Source: Candidatus Eiseniibacteriota bacterium (GTDB lineage: Bacteria > Eisenbacteria > RBG-16-71-46). From it: DNA of 51,470 bases. Positions 26,000 to 34,483 of the stretch are shown here, one piece after another. The translations under genes were made by a program, and so were the position numbers. Below the pieces are notes generated by a model. That model worked only from the letters and a program-made list of their open reading frames with translations, was not told where the DNA came from and ran no database searches. Location: contig JACOSV010000053.1 in assembly GCA_016178725.1 (NCBI GenBank), positions 1-51,470 on the forward strand, read 5' to 3'. The first letter of the stretch is position 1. Each line of letters opens with the position of its first letter.

Positions 26000-26650
26000 G
26001 TGCGATCCCGATTCGCGAGCCGACTCGCCGCGACGATGCTGCTCGCGCTCACGTTCTCGTGCTCGTCCGGGCCGTCGCCCCAGTCGTCCGCGCCGCCGCC
26101 CGCGCCCGAGCAGGGTTTGAGCCGCGTCGTTTCCGGCGCCGAGGACTCCACCGCCGCGATCCCGGGTGCGCCGGACGCGCTCTATCGCTTCCGCTTCCGG
26201 CAGGTGGACCCGGCCAGCGACCGCTTCACGTTCCAGGATCGCGAGCTCTCGTTCTACTTCCGCCCGGCGCCGGACGCGCTCCACTTCCAGATCGAGAACC
26301 GCCAGGACCGTCCGGTCTACATCCAGTGGGACCGCTCGACGTTCACCGACGCCGACGGCAACACCGGGAAGCTCGCGCACTCGACCACGACTTGGGACGA
26401 CCGGTTCCGGGCGCAGGCCGACACGCAGATCCCGGGGCTCCAGCGCTACAGCGATTATGCGCTGCCGCTCGAGTACCTCCTCGATCCCGCGGGCGGCGCG
26501 GCGCAGATCCATCGCCCGCTCTTCCCCGAGGATCACAACGCGCCGACGTACACCGACCGCACCTTCGGCGTCGAACTCGCGTTCCTCGTCAACGGTCGTC
26601 CGGCGTCCTACACCTTCCACTTCCGCGTCGCGAGCGTGATCCCGCGCTGA
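26000..26650 (+). CDS. Putative lipoprotein of unknown function
   Basis: A 216-residue protein. The hydrophobic N terminus ends in LLALTFSCSSGPSPQSS, so Cys near residue 21 followed by a Ser/Pro-rich linker suggests a lipoprotein, although the residues before the Cys fit the lipobox only loosely. The rest is beta-rich (RELSFYFRPAPDALHFQIEN, RPVYIQWDRSTFTDADGN, TFGVELAFLVNGRPASYTFH) and looks like a compact extracytoplasmic domain. The start is GTG 26000. It converges with the glycosyltransferase gene at 26679. Confidence 0.75.
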   Translation: MRSRFASRLAATMLLALTFSCSSGPSPQSSAPPPAPEQGLSRVVSGAEDSTAAIPGAPDALYRFRFRQVDPASDRFTFQDRELSFYFRPAPDALHFQIENRQDRPVYIQWDRSTFTDADGNTGKLAHSTTTWDDRFRAQADTQIPGLQRYSDYALPLEYLLDPAGGAAQIHRPLFPEDHNAPTYTDRTFGVELAFLVNGRPASYTFHFRVASVIPR

Positions 26651-26678
26651 CGCGCGGGGCCGCGGGTCCGCCGTCGCC

Positions 26679-28049
26679 TCACCGTTCGGTCGCGGCTGCC
26701 GAGCCCCGCCCGTCCATCACCGTGAGGCCGTGCGCGCGCGCCCGGAGCCGGCGCCGCAGGTCGTCGGCGCCCACCGCGACGAGCAGCGCCACCATCGGCT
26801 CGATCGGCACCCGCATCCGCAGCGAGCCGAAGAACACGGCCGCGATCAGCGTGAAGTGGAGCACGACCAGCAGCGGCAGCGACTGGAACCAGCGCCGCGG
26901 TCCACGGAGCGCGCGCAGCGCGCCCCAGAGCGCGAGCGGCAGCGTGACCAGCGACCAGAGCAGCAGCGGATCGGCGCGCAGCGCCGCAAGCGGCGACCCG
27001 GCGCGCTGCCAGGATCCGGTGCCGCCGCCCTCGGCGGTGAGCCGCCAGAAGCGCGCGAGCTTCGCCGCCACGACCGCGGCCCACTCTGCGTTCCGCGCGC
27101 GCATGAACGCCCAGGTCTCGGCGCGCGCGCGCGCGTCGATCTGGATCTCGTTCAGCCCGCGATACGCGCCGGCGAGCGCCGCGCGATAGCTCTCGCTGTC
27201 GGCGCCGCCGCGAGACTCGGGCACGTCCCACGTGCGCGGGTTGTTGGCGACCATGAGCGCGCCGCCGCCGCCGGTCGTGACCGGGACGAACGCGTGGAGG
27301 ACGATCGCGTTCCGGATCGTCCACGGTCCGACCGTGAGCGCGATCCCGAGCGCGAGGATCGCGAGCTGCTTCGCCCGCTCGCTCGCGCCGACCGTGAGGC
27401 CGAGCGGACGCCACGCCCACAGCGCGACGACGAGGGGCATCGTGAGCGCGGTGGGGCGCGTGAGCGCAGCGACGCCCCAGGCGATGCCGGCGCCGAGCGC
27501 GCGGCCGGCGCGCGGCGTGCGCGTCCAGTCGGCGCTCATGTAGAGCGCGAGCAGCAGCGTCGCGCAGAACGTCGCCTCGGTGAGCAGGTAGCCCGAGAAG
27601 AAGACCAGCAGCGGATGGACCGCGGCGATCCACGCCGCCCAGCGCGCGACCGTGCCGCCGAAGAACGCGCCGGCGAACGCGGCGAGCAGCAGCGGCACGA
27701 GCGCGCCCACCACGCACTGCAGCAGGACTGCCGCGAAGTAGCGATGGCCGGCCGCCCGGTAGAGGAGGCTCGTCATCCAGGGGACGAGGGGCGGCACGAA
27801 CGCGGTCGGGTAGGGCCGCGGTGCTCCGGTCGCGGCCGGCGAGTCGAGCGAGAACCCGGCGCCGCGGGCAAGGTTCCAGGCGACGGTGTCGTACGTGGCG
27901 GGATCGGAGCTGGGCGTCGCGCGCGGGCCGGTCGCGATCCACGCGTAGCCGCCACGCAGCGCGAGCGCGACGATGAAGACGGCGAGCCAGACGCCCGGGA
28001 ACGCGGCGCGGCTTCCGCGGCGGCTGCGATGGCCCTCGGCGCGCTGCAT
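26679..28049 (-). CDS. GT39-like polytopic membrane glycosyltransferase
   Basis: A 456-residue membrane protein with about ten hydrophobic segments. The arrangement is that of the ArnT/PMT-like (GT39/GT83, GT-C) family: an acidic motif in the first periplasmic loop (PSSDPATYDTVAWNLARG), then alternating helices with FFSGYLLTEATFCATLLLAL and a cytoplasmic WTIRNAIVLHAFVPVTT. Such enzymes use polyprenyl-phosphate sugars to modify proteins or lipids on the outer face of the inner membrane. ATG 28049 is preferred over ATG 28076 because an extended -10 (28065-28057) puts the transcription start right beside 28049. Confidence 0.82.
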   Translation of the reverse strand: MQRAEGHRSRRGSRAAFPGVWLAVFIVALALRGGYAWIATGPRATPSSDPATYDTVAWNLARGAGFSLDSPAATGAPRPYPTAFVPPLVPWMTSLLYRAAGHRYFAAVLLQCVVGALVPLLLAAFAGAFFGGTVARWAAWIAAVHPLLVFFSGYLLTEATFCATLLLALYMSADWTRTPRAGRALGAGIAWGVAALTRPTALTMPLVVALWAWRPLGLTVGASERAKQLAILALGIALTVGPWTIRNAIVLHAFVPVTTGGGGALMVANNPRTWDVPESRGGADSESYRAALAGAYRGLNEIQIDARARAETWAFMRARNAEWAAVVAAKLARFWRLTAEGGGTGSWQRAGSPLAALRADPLLLWSLVTLPLALWGALRALRGPRRWFQSLPLLVVLHFTLIAAVFFGSLRMRVPIEPMVALLVAVGADDLRRRLRARAHGLTVMDGRGSAAATER

Positions 28050-28056
28050 CGGGCGC

Positions 28057-28065
28057 AGTCTAGCA
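28057..28065 (-). promoter_or_regulatory. Extended -10 before the glycosyltransferase
   Basis: TGCTAGACT on the minus strand, the -10 hexamer being TAGACT at 28062-28057. The start of transcription would be at about 28050, next to the ATG at 28049, so the message would be leaderless. No good -35 is seen. Confidence 0.45.
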
Positions 28066-28129
28066 TCGTGGATCAAACGATGACTGGTCGTGCATCATGC
28101 AATGGCCAAAAGGGGTCGCGCACCGTCAT

Positions 28130-28268
28130 GCGCGGTGCGTCGAGGGCGAGCGGCGCGGGCGCGGACGCGTCCAGCGCGACACGCTCCGCTCCGCATCCTG
28201 CTCCGCTACGCTGCAGCTCGGGCCTCGCTCCGCCATCCCTGGCTTCGCTCGCCCTCGACGCACCGCGC
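28130..28268. repeat. Perfect 23-bp inverted repeat with a 93-nt spacer
   Basis: The left arm 28130-28152 starts GCGCGGTGCGTCGAGG and the right arm 28246-28268 is its exact reverse complement, ending CCTCGACGCACCGCGC. The spacer is rich in GCTCCGCT-like words. A smaller hairpin (GCACCG with CGGTGC, about 28119-28137) shares the left arm and would compete with the long pairing. The element fills most of the 28077-28334 gap, for which I see no gene. It could be a miniature inverted-repeat element, a hairpin RNA or a long leader of the gene at 28335. Confidence 0.7.
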
Positions 28269-28334
28269 TGAACGGTCTGCGCCCACGCCGCCAAGCGATT
28301 CTCCGGCAAGCGCCTTGCATAGAGACCCGGCGCC

Positions 28335-28859
28335 ATGGACCACTACATCCCGAAACGCCGCATTCCGGTCACCCTCTGGTCGCATGACCTACAGGGATTG
28401 CCCGGCTGGGTGTTCCTCGACCTCGACGCCGCCGGCAACCGGCACCCCACCGTGATCGAGAAGCTCAACGAGAGCGCCCGCTTCCTGCCCGTCGCCGTCG
28501 GCGACGAAGGACGCATCCTGCTCGTCAACAAGCATCGGCTCGGGCGCGTCGCCGTCGGCAGCCAGGTGATCCAGAGCGACGTCTTCGCACGCGGCTTCCG
28601 GCCCTGGCGCGAGGAGGAGGCCGAGGTCGCGCTGAGCGACGGCACGACCCTCACCGGCCGCGTTTGGATGCCGCTCGAGCGCGAAACGCAGCGCATCTCG
28701 GACTTCATGAACCAGCAGGGCTGGCAGTACTTCGTACTGATCACGCCGGTGGCGCTGCACCTCATCAACGCCGCAGCGGTCGTCGGCATGAAGCTCGCCG
28801 AGAGCGCGGGCGCGCCGCTCACCGCGGCGCTCGACGAGGACGAAGAGCGGGCCGCATAG
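28335..28859 (+). CDS. Conserved small protein of unknown function
   Basis: A 174-residue soluble protein without signal peptide. It has a beta-rich middle (AEVALSDGTTLTGRVWMPL) and a helical segment (ETQRISDFMNQQGWQYFVLI) followed by ALHLINAAAVVGMKLAES. The pattern of a short 'dG..l.G..w.pl....RisDf.N' module is one I have seen in uncharacterised cytoplasmic proteins, but I cannot give it a function. It is preceded by the long inverted repeat and followed by a promoter for the peptidase gene. The start ATG 28335 has no clear ribosome-binding site. Confidence 0.75.
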   Translation: MDHYIPKRRIPVTLWSHDLQGLPGWVFLDLDAAGNRHPTVIEKLNESARFLPVAVGDEGRILLVNKHRLGRVAVGSQVIQSDVFARGFRPWREEEAEVALSDGTTLTGRVWMPLERETQRISDFMNQQGWQYFVLITPVALHLINAAAVVGMKLAESAGAPLTAALDEDEERAA

Positions 28860-28917
28860 CGGCGCCCGCCGCGTAGCGCTTCGGCGCGCGGCGAACCGGC
28901 GCTCGCGCCGTCCCGGC

Positions 28918-28946
28918 TGGCCCGCTCCACACGGCTGCGCTAGACT
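28918..28946 (+). promoter_or_regulatory. Candidate promoter of the gluzincin gene
   Basis: TGGCCC (28918-28923) and TAGACT (28941-28946) are 17 nt apart. The 12-mer CTGGCCCGCTCC at 28917-28928 also occurs at the matching place upstream of the YjbH-like gene (45578-45567, minus strand). Confidence 0.35.
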
Positions 28947-28998
28947 CCCGCGCTTCGTCCGCCGCTCGTCCGTCACGCGCCAACGCCCGGGAGATCGT

Positions 28999-30636
28999 GT
29001 GGGGATCGCCGACGCCGCCCTCGAACGCCGGACCGCCCTCGGCGATTTCATCACCGACCTCGTCGGCCGGCTCGAGCCGCTGCAGCGCCGGCACAACGAC
29101 GCGGTCTGGCTCGCCAACGTCACCGGCGAGCAGCGCTACGAACAGGAGAGCGCCCGGCTCGACGCCGAGATCCGCACCATGTTCTCGGCGCGCGAGCCGT
29201 ACGAGTTCCTGAAGGGCCTCGCCGCCGCGGGCGGCGTGGACGACGCGCACCTCGCGCGCCAGCTGACGCTCCTGATCCACGACTACCGCGCGCACCAGAT
29301 TCCGCCCGAGATGATCCAGCGGATCGTCGGCATCGAGAAGGCGCTCGAGAGCCGGTTCAACAACTTCCGCGCTGCGCTCGACGGCCGCCGCGTCACCGAC
29401 AACGAGATCCGGCAGGTGCTGCGCGATTCCGACGACTCCGCCGCGCGGCGCCTGGCGTGGGAGGCGTCGAAGCAGATCGGCGCCGAGGTCGCGGAGGACC
29501 TGCGCGCGCTGGTGCGCCTGCGCAATCGGGCCGCCGTGTCGCTCGGGTTCTCGAATTACTACTCGATGATGCTCGAGCTCGACGAGCTCGACGAGCGCGA
29601 GCTGTTCGCCCTGCTCGACGACCTCGACACCGGCACGCAGCCGCTGTTCGAGACCTACAAGGGCGCCCTCGACGCGCGGCTCGCGAAGCGCTTCGGCCTC
29701 GCGACCGAGGCGCTGCGACCGTGGCACTACACGGACCCGTTCTTCCAGGAGGCGCCGGCCGCCGAGGTGGAGCTCGATCCGTGGTTCCGCGACCGCTCGC
29801 TCGAGGATCTCACGCTGCGCTTCTTCGCCGCGATCGGCTTCGATATCCGCGATCTCGTCGCGCGCTCCGATCTCTACGAGAAGCCGGGCAAGAGCCAGCA
29901 CGCCTTCTGCATCTCGATGGACCGCGGCGCCGACGTGCGCGTGCTGTGCAACATCCAGCCGAGCGAGTACTGGATGGCGACGATGCTCCACGAGTACGGC
30001 CACGCGGTCTACGACCAGCAGATCGACCGGTCGCTGCCGTACCTGCTGCGCGTGCCCGCGCACATCCTCACGACCGAGGCGTCGGCGATGCTGTTCGGCC
30101 GGTTGTCCAAGAGCGCGGCGTGGCTCACGGCCTACGCCGGCGTGCCCGAGGACGAGGCGCGCGCGGGCGCCGATGCGCTGGCGCGGGCCGGGCGCGACCA
30201 GCTGCTGGTGCAGACGCGCTGGGAGCTGGTGATGTGCAACATGGAGCGCGCGCTCTACCGCGATCCCGAGCAGGACCTCGACGCGCTGTGGTGGGACCTG
30301 GTCGAGCGCTACCAGTGGGTGCGACGCCCCGAGGGACGCTGTGCCCCCGACTGGGCGAGCAAGATCCACTTCAGCGTCGCGCCGGTCTACTACCACAACT
30401 ACATGCTCGGCGAGATGATGGCCTCGCAGCTCCAGCGCCATCTGCTCGATCGCGTTCTGGGCGGCGGCGTGGGCGCGTGGCGCCGCTTCGTCGCGAGTCC
30501 CGAGGTCGGCGCGTTCATGACGCGTCAGATCTATCGCGGCGGCAAGGAGCGGGACTGGCGCGAGACGCTGCGGCGCGCCACCGGGCAGACGCTCACCGCC
30601 GCCGCGTTCGTCGAGGAGCTGGCCGGGCGATCGTGA
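28999..30636 (+). CDS. Gluzincin metallopeptidase (M2/M3-like)
   Basis: A 545-residue, mainly helical zinc peptidase. The zinc motif is MLHEYGHAVYDQQ near residue 332, and the third ligand Glu comes 24 residues after HEYGH in ILTTEASAMLFG. The C-terminal half has SVAPVYYHNYMLGEMMASQL, resembling the substrate-binding Tyr/His segment of peptidyl-dipeptidase A (M2) and oligopeptidase (M3) families. There is no signal peptide, so it probably cleaves peptides in the cytoplasm. The GTG at 28999 with GGGAG upstream is the chosen start. M2 seems nearer from the spacing of the ligands, but I cannot separate it from M3 with certainty. Confidence 0.85.
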   Translation: MGIADAALERRTALGDFITDLVGRLEPLQRRHNDAVWLANVTGEQRYEQESARLDAEIRTMFSAREPYEFLKGLAAAGGVDDAHLARQLTLLIHDYRAHQIPPEMIQRIVGIEKALESRFNNFRAALDGRRVTDNEIRQVLRDSDDSAARRLAWEASKQIGAEVAEDLRALVRLRNRAAVSLGFSNYYSMMLELDELDERELFALLDDLDTGTQPLFETYKGALDARLAKRFGLATEALRPWHYTDPFFQEAPAAEVELDPWFRDRSLEDLTLRFFAAIGFDIRDLVARSDLYEKPGKSQHAFCISMDRGADVRVLCNIQPSEYWMATMLHEYGHAVYDQQIDRSLPYLLRVPAHILTTEASAMLFGRLSKSAAWLTAYAGVPEDEARAGADALARAGRDQLLVQTRWELVMCNMERALYRDPEQDLDALWWDLVERYQWVRRPEGRCAPDWASKIHFSVAPVYYHNYMLGEMMASQLQRHLLDRVLGGGVGAWRRFVASPEVGAFMTRQIYRGGKERDWRETLRRATGQTLTAAAFVEELAGRS

Positions 30637-30657
30637 GCGCGCGCGCCGGCGCCGCGG

Positions 30658-30687
30658 TTTGCCGCCTCGGCCGCGCGGTGCGATAGT
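30658..30687 (+). promoter_or_regulatory. Candidate promoter of the citrate synthase gene
   Basis: TTTGCC (30658-30663) and GATAGT (30682-30687) are 18 nt apart, about 40 nt before the ATG at 30726. The ribosome-binding site GGAGGA follows at about 30711. Confidence 0.4.
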
Positions 30688-30725
30688 CGGCGCGTCCCCC
30701 CCGCATTCACCGGAGGAGCATCGCC

Positions 30726-31874
30726 ATGTCGGGCAGCACCGCACCCGCGCCGCGGGGACTCGACGGCGTCGTCGCCGCCGCCACCCGGATGAGCCACGTC
30801 GACGGTCTCGCCGGGCAGCTGATCATCGGCGGCTACGAGCTCAAGGAGCTCGCCGGCCGCGTCAGCTTCGAAGAGACCGCGCATCTGCTGTGGCGCGGCC
30901 ACCTGCCCAACGCCGACGAGCTCGCCATGATGCGCACCGAGATGGCGACGCTGCGCCGGCTGCCGAGCGAGGCGTTGAGCGTGATCCGCGCCGCCGCCAA
31001 GGCGCCGCCGATCGACGCGCTCCGCATGGCGTGCGCGACGCTCTCGCTCGATCTCTCCGCGCCCGACGCCATCTCGCCCGCGGCCGATCTCGCCGCCGCC
31101 AAGATGCTGACCGCGCGCTTTCCGACCATCGTCGCGGCGCACGCCCGCGTTTCGCGCGGCGACAACCCGATCGCGCCGCGCGAGGACCTCGGGCTCGCCG
31201 CCAACTTCCTCTACATGGTGCACGGCGAGGCGCCCGATCCGATCGTCGCGCGCGCGCTCGACACGTACTGGGTCACGGTGATCGACCACGGCATGAACGC
31301 CTCGACGTTCGCCGCGCGGGTGATCGCGAGCACGCGCTCCGACGCGGTGAGCGCCGTCACCGGCGCGATCGGCGCGCTCAAGGGTCCGCTCCACGGCGGG
31401 GCGCCCGGTCCGGTGCTCGACATGCTGGTCGAGATCAACACGGCCGACCGCGCCGAGGCCTGGCTCAAGAAGGAGATGCAGGAGGGGCGCCGGATCATGG
31501 GCTTCGGCCACCGCGTGTACAAGGTGCGTGATCCGCGCGCCGACGTGCTGGCCAGGGTCGCCGAGGAGATGAGCGGCGCGGCGCTACACGACCGGGCGCT
31601 GTTCGATCTCGCGCGCGCGGTCGAGCAGACCGCGCTGCGCGTGCTCGAGGAGTCGAAGCCCGGGCGCAATCTCAAGACCAACGTCGAGTTCTACACGGCG
31701 CTGGTGCTCCAGTCGCTCGGGCTCGCGCCGCGCTCGTTCGTGGCGATGTTCGCGTGCGGCCGCGTCGCCGGCTGGTGCGCCCACGTGATCGAGCAGCACG
31801 CCGAGGACCACCTGATCCGCCCGCAGTCCGAGTACGTCGGTCCGCGCGGGCTGGTGGTGGACCGGTCGCGCTAG
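30726..31874 (+). CDS. gltA: Citrate synthase (or 2-methylcitrate synthase)
   Basis: A 382-residue citrate synthase of the short, Gram-positive/archaeal-type length. It condenses oxaloacetate with an acyl-CoA. The catalytic residues lie in expected motifs: VIDHGMNASTFAARV (first His), LKGPLHGGAPGPV (second His), GFGHRVYKVRDPRAD (third His and substrate Arg) and FYTALVLQSLGL (Asp equivalent lies in this region), with CGRVAGWCAHVIEQ near the end. The sequence alone does not tell citrate from 2-methylcitrate synthase, and no prp genes are adjacent. GGAGGA before ATG 30726 supports the start. Confidence 0.94.
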   Translation: MSGSTAPAPRGLDGVVAAATRMSHVDGLAGQLIIGGYELKELAGRVSFEETAHLLWRGHLPNADELAMMRTEMATLRRLPSEALSVIRAAAKAPPIDALRMACATLSLDLSAPDAISPAADLAAAKMLTARFPTIVAAHARVSRGDNPIAPREDLGLAANFLYMVHGEAPDPIVARALDTYWVTVIDHGMNASTFAARVIASTRSDAVSAVTGAIGALKGPLHGGAPGPVLDMLVEINTADRAEAWLKKEMQEGRRIMGFGHRVYKVRDPRADVLARVAEEMSGAALHDRALFDLARAVEQTALRVLEESKPGRNLKTNVEFYTALVLQSLGLAPRSFVAMFACGRVAGWCAHVIEQHAEDHLIRPQSEYVGPRGLVVDRSR

Positions 31875-31901
31875 CGTCGCGGGCGCTCGAAACGGTCGGC
31901 C

Positions 31902-32822
31902 ATGCGTAACGTCGTCGTCCTCGCCGGCTCCGCGTTCGTCCTGTTCGTCGGTAGCTCCACGTGGCTCGCGCTCTATCCGCCGGTCCCCGCCGACCTCGGC
32001 GGGGTCGCGAGCCTCGATGCGCGCGCCGAGCCGGTGCGCATCCCGGTCGGCGCGCACGACCAGCTGCGCGGCTGGTACCTGCCGCCCAGGAACGGCGCGG
32101 TGATCGCGATCCTCCACGGCTTCGGCCGCGACCACGAGCGCGCGTGGCGCTACGCGGGCTTCCTGCGCACTGCGGGCTACGGCGTGCTGACGTTCGACTT
32201 CCGCTCGTCGCGGGTCGCGAGTCGTCTGCCGACGACGCTCGGCCACTACGAGGTGGACGACGCGCGCGCCGCGCTCGCCTGGCTCGAAGCGCGCCCCGAG
32301 CTCGCCGGCGCCCGCATCGGGCTCCTCGGCGAGTCGCTGGGCGGATCGGTGAGCCTGATCGCCGGCGCGGGCGATGCGCGCGTGCGCGCGCTCGTGGTGG
32401 ACTGTCCGTTTTCCAACGGCGTCGAGGCGCTCGGCGATGCGTGCGAGCGCTGGGCGCACGTGCCGCGCTGGCCGAGTGTCGCAATCCTGCGCGCCGTGGG
32501 GCGGGCCGCAACCGGATGCGATCCGGGATCGCTCGACGCGGTCGCCGCGTCGGCGGCGCTGCGCGATCGGCCGGTGTTCTTCATCCACGCGCTCGAGGAC
32601 GACCGGCTCGCCCCGCGCGAAGCGCAGGCGCTGTGGCGCGCGGCGGGCGCCAAGGATCCTCTGTGGCTGATCCGCGACGCCGGTCACAACGAAGGCTGGA
32701 AGCGCCACCGCGCGCTCTACGAGTCGCGCGTGCGCCGCTTCTTCGACCGTGCGCTGCGCGGCCGCGGGCCGGGCCTGCCCGCTGGCGACCTCGCCGGCGA
32801 CGCGATCGCCGCCGCGCGCTGA
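31902..32822 (+). CDS. Membrane-anchored alpha/beta hydrolase
   Basis: A 306-residue alpha/beta-hydrolase. An N-terminal hydrophobic stretch (VVVLAGSAFVLFVGSSTWLA) serves as a signal anchor. The hydrolase core has AILHGFGRDHERAW (oxyanion region), the nucleophile elbow LGESLGGSVSL with Ser near 148, a catalytic Asp in HALEDDRLAP near 231 and His in DAGHNEGW near 264. The layout resembles BEM46/YqkD-like serine hydrolases. It lies 27 bases after citrate synthase and 5 bases before the DUF72 gene. Substrate unknown. Confidence 0.9.
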   Translation: MRNVVVLAGSAFVLFVGSSTWLALYPPVPADLGGVASLDARAEPVRIPVGAHDQLRGWYLPPRNGAVIAILHGFGRDHERAWRYAGFLRTAGYGVLTFDFRSSRVASRLPTTLGHYEVDDARAALAWLEARPELAGARIGLLGESLGGSVSLIAGAGDARVRALVVDCPFSNGVEALGDACERWAHVPRWPSVAILRAVGRAATGCDPGSLDAVAASAALRDRPVFFIHALEDDRLAPREAQALWRAAGAKDPLWLIRDAGHNEGWKRHRALYESRVRRFFDRALRGRGPGLPAGDLAGDAIAAAR

Positions 32823-32827
32823 CGCTC

Positions 32828-33631
32828 GTGGCGCCGGCCGCGGCGATCCGCATCGGCACGCAGGGCTGGTCGTATGCCGACTGGGTCGGCGCGTTCTATC
32901 CGCCCGGCGCGAAGCAGGAGCACTACCTGCCGTTCTACGCCGAGATCTTCGACACGGTCGAGCTCGACACCACGTTCTACCATCCGCCCAAGCCGAGCAT
33001 CGTGCGCTCGTGGGCGCGCCACACGCCCGAGACGTTCCGCTTCGCCGCCAAGGTCCCGCAGGCGATCACGCACGCGGCGAAGCTCGCGAGCATGGGGGAG
33101 CAGCTGCAGGCGTTCGCGCGCGCCCTCGATCCGCTCGGCGAGCGGCTCGGGCCGCTGCTGGTCCAGATGCCGGCCGAGTTCGAGCGCGACGCGGGCACGG
33201 TCGGCGTGCTCGACCGTTTCCTCACCGCGACGCCCGCCGGCGTGCGGCTCGCGGTCGAGTTCCGTCACCGCTCGTGGCATCGCGCCGAGACCTACGCGCT
33301 GCTGCGCGCGCGGCGGGCGGCGATCGCGTGGACCGACTGGCGCGACCTGCCGCGCGTGACCGAGGTGACCGCCGACTTCCTCTACCTGCGCTGGCTCGGC
33401 GAGCGCGAGGCGGTCACGCGCTTCGACCGGGTCGCGATCGACCGGAGTGACGCGTTTGCGGCGTGGCACGCCGATCTCGAGCGCGCGCTCCCCGAGGTGC
33501 GCGAGGTGTTCGGCTACTTCAACAACCACTGGGCCGGCCACTCGCCGGCCTCGGCCAACGAGATGAAGCGGCGACTCGGGCTCATCCCGGTCGAGCCGCG
33601 CGAGCTATGGACGCAGCGGGAGCTGTGGTGA
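32828..33631 (+). CDS. DUF72 family protein (YecE-like TIM barrel)
   Basis: A 267-residue DUF72 protein. The N-terminal IGTQGWSYADWVGAFYPP, VELDTTFYHPPKPS, FRFAAKVPQAITH, VEFRHRSWH and the C-terminal VFGYFNNHWAGHSPASANEM are family hallmarks. DUF72 proteins have a TIM-barrel fold and no agreed biochemical role. The start is GTG 32828, five bases after the stop of the hydrolase, so it is likely to be cotranscribed. The following 33632-33708 stretch shows no gene. Confidence 0.93.
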   Translation: MAPAAAIRIGTQGWSYADWVGAFYPPGAKQEHYLPFYAEIFDTVELDTTFYHPPKPSIVRSWARHTPETFRFAAKVPQAITHAAKLASMGEQLQAFARALDPLGERLGPLLVQMPAEFERDAGTVGVLDRFLTATPAGVRLAVEFRHRSWHRAETYALLRARRAAIAWTDWRDLPRVTEVTADFLYLRWLGEREAVTRFDRVAIDRSDAFAAWHADLERALPEVREVFGYFNNHWAGHSPASANEMKRRLGLIPVEPRELWTQRELW

Positions 33632-33708
33632 TTCGCCGGCGCGGCGTCGGACTGCGGCGCGAGCTGGAGCATGAGGTGTTCGCGGGATGACGCTCCGCGG
33701 GCGGTCGG

Positions 33709-34350
33709 CTACCTTCCCTCGCCCTTACCGCCCGCGACGCCCTTCACCGTGCCGAGCCGCTTGACCGCCGCGTCGCGCGCGGCGTCGATCTGCGCCTCAG
33801 GGCCCGAGAGGTAGAGTCGGCCGTACGCGCCGAACAGCGTCGCGTCGATCAGCTTGACGCGCGCCGCCTTGAGCGCCTCGTTCGCCGCGAACGAGATGTA
33901 GCCCGCGGGCTCGGTTTCCAGCACGAGCAGCGACTCGCCGGCGAGCAGCATGTCGCCGTAGCGCATCTTGTTGATCACCTGCGCGTGGTACGGCTCGACG
34001 GCGCGGATGATCTGATCGGAAACGAGCCGCGGCTGGATGCGCTCGCTTTCCTCGACGCCGAGGTAGTCGAGCACCGCCTGCCCGCCGAGCTGCACCTGCC
34101 CCTTGTCGCGGTGGTGGATCTCGAGCAGGCCGAAGGCGCGCTCGACCACCATGATCGCCGGCGTCGCCTGCGTCGCCTTGAGCGCCACGTCCATGATGCG
34201 GTTGATGATCAGACCGGGCGCGGTCTCGATGAACATCGAGGCGTCGCCGGCGACCGGCAGGAAGCCGCGCGCGGTGGTGCCGATGAACGCGGCGAGCTGC
34301 GGCTGCAGGCTGTCGAGGAAGATGTAGGTCCGCAGCGTCACGTCGGCCAT
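33709..34350 (-). CDS. Tandem BMC-domain shell-type protein (BMC-T), solitary
   Basis: A 213-residue protein made of two similar halves. In each half a lead-in helix and strand ([40 protein letters not shown]) is followed by the BMC core: a strand ending in ETxPG or ETEPAG, a helix with the A..ALKA motif ([36 protein letters not shown]) and a final strand-turn ([29 protein letters not shown]). Having the C-terminal element of the classical fold placed first is the circularly permuted arrangement of EutL/PduB/CcmP-type trimers. Such proteins form pored facets of microcompartments. No other shell protein, vertex protein or encapsulated enzyme is near. Assignment rests on pattern recognition, not on a search. 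Confidence 0.72.
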   Translation of the reverse strand: MADVTLRTYIFLDSLQPQLAAFIGTTARGFLPVAGDASMFIETAPGLIINRIMDVALKATQATPAIMVVERAFGLLEIHHRDKGQVQLGGQAVLDYLGVEESERIQPRLVSDQIIRAVEPYHAQVINKMRYGDMLLAGESLLVLETEPAGYISFAANEALKAARVKLIDATLFGAYGRLYLSGPEAQIDAARDAAVKRLGTVKGVAGGKGEGR

Positions 34351-34395
34351 GGGCGCGCACGATAGCGGCGGGCCACGGTGACGTCAAAGCCGCCG

Positions 34396-34404
34396 TGCTA
34401 TGCT
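34396..34404 (+). promoter_or_regulatory. Extended -10 upstream of the Spy-like gene
   Basis: TGCTATGCT, with the -10 hexamer TATGCT at 34399-34404, about 80 nt before the ATG at 34484. It fits the extended -10 type seen at several other genes. A matching -35 is not clear. Confidence 0.45.
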
Positions 34405-34483
34405 CGCGTCACCGCGTGAGGCATCGGGCCCACGCGTTGGATCCGCCGGGAGCGCGACGCCCCGGCGCGAGAAGGAGGACGTC

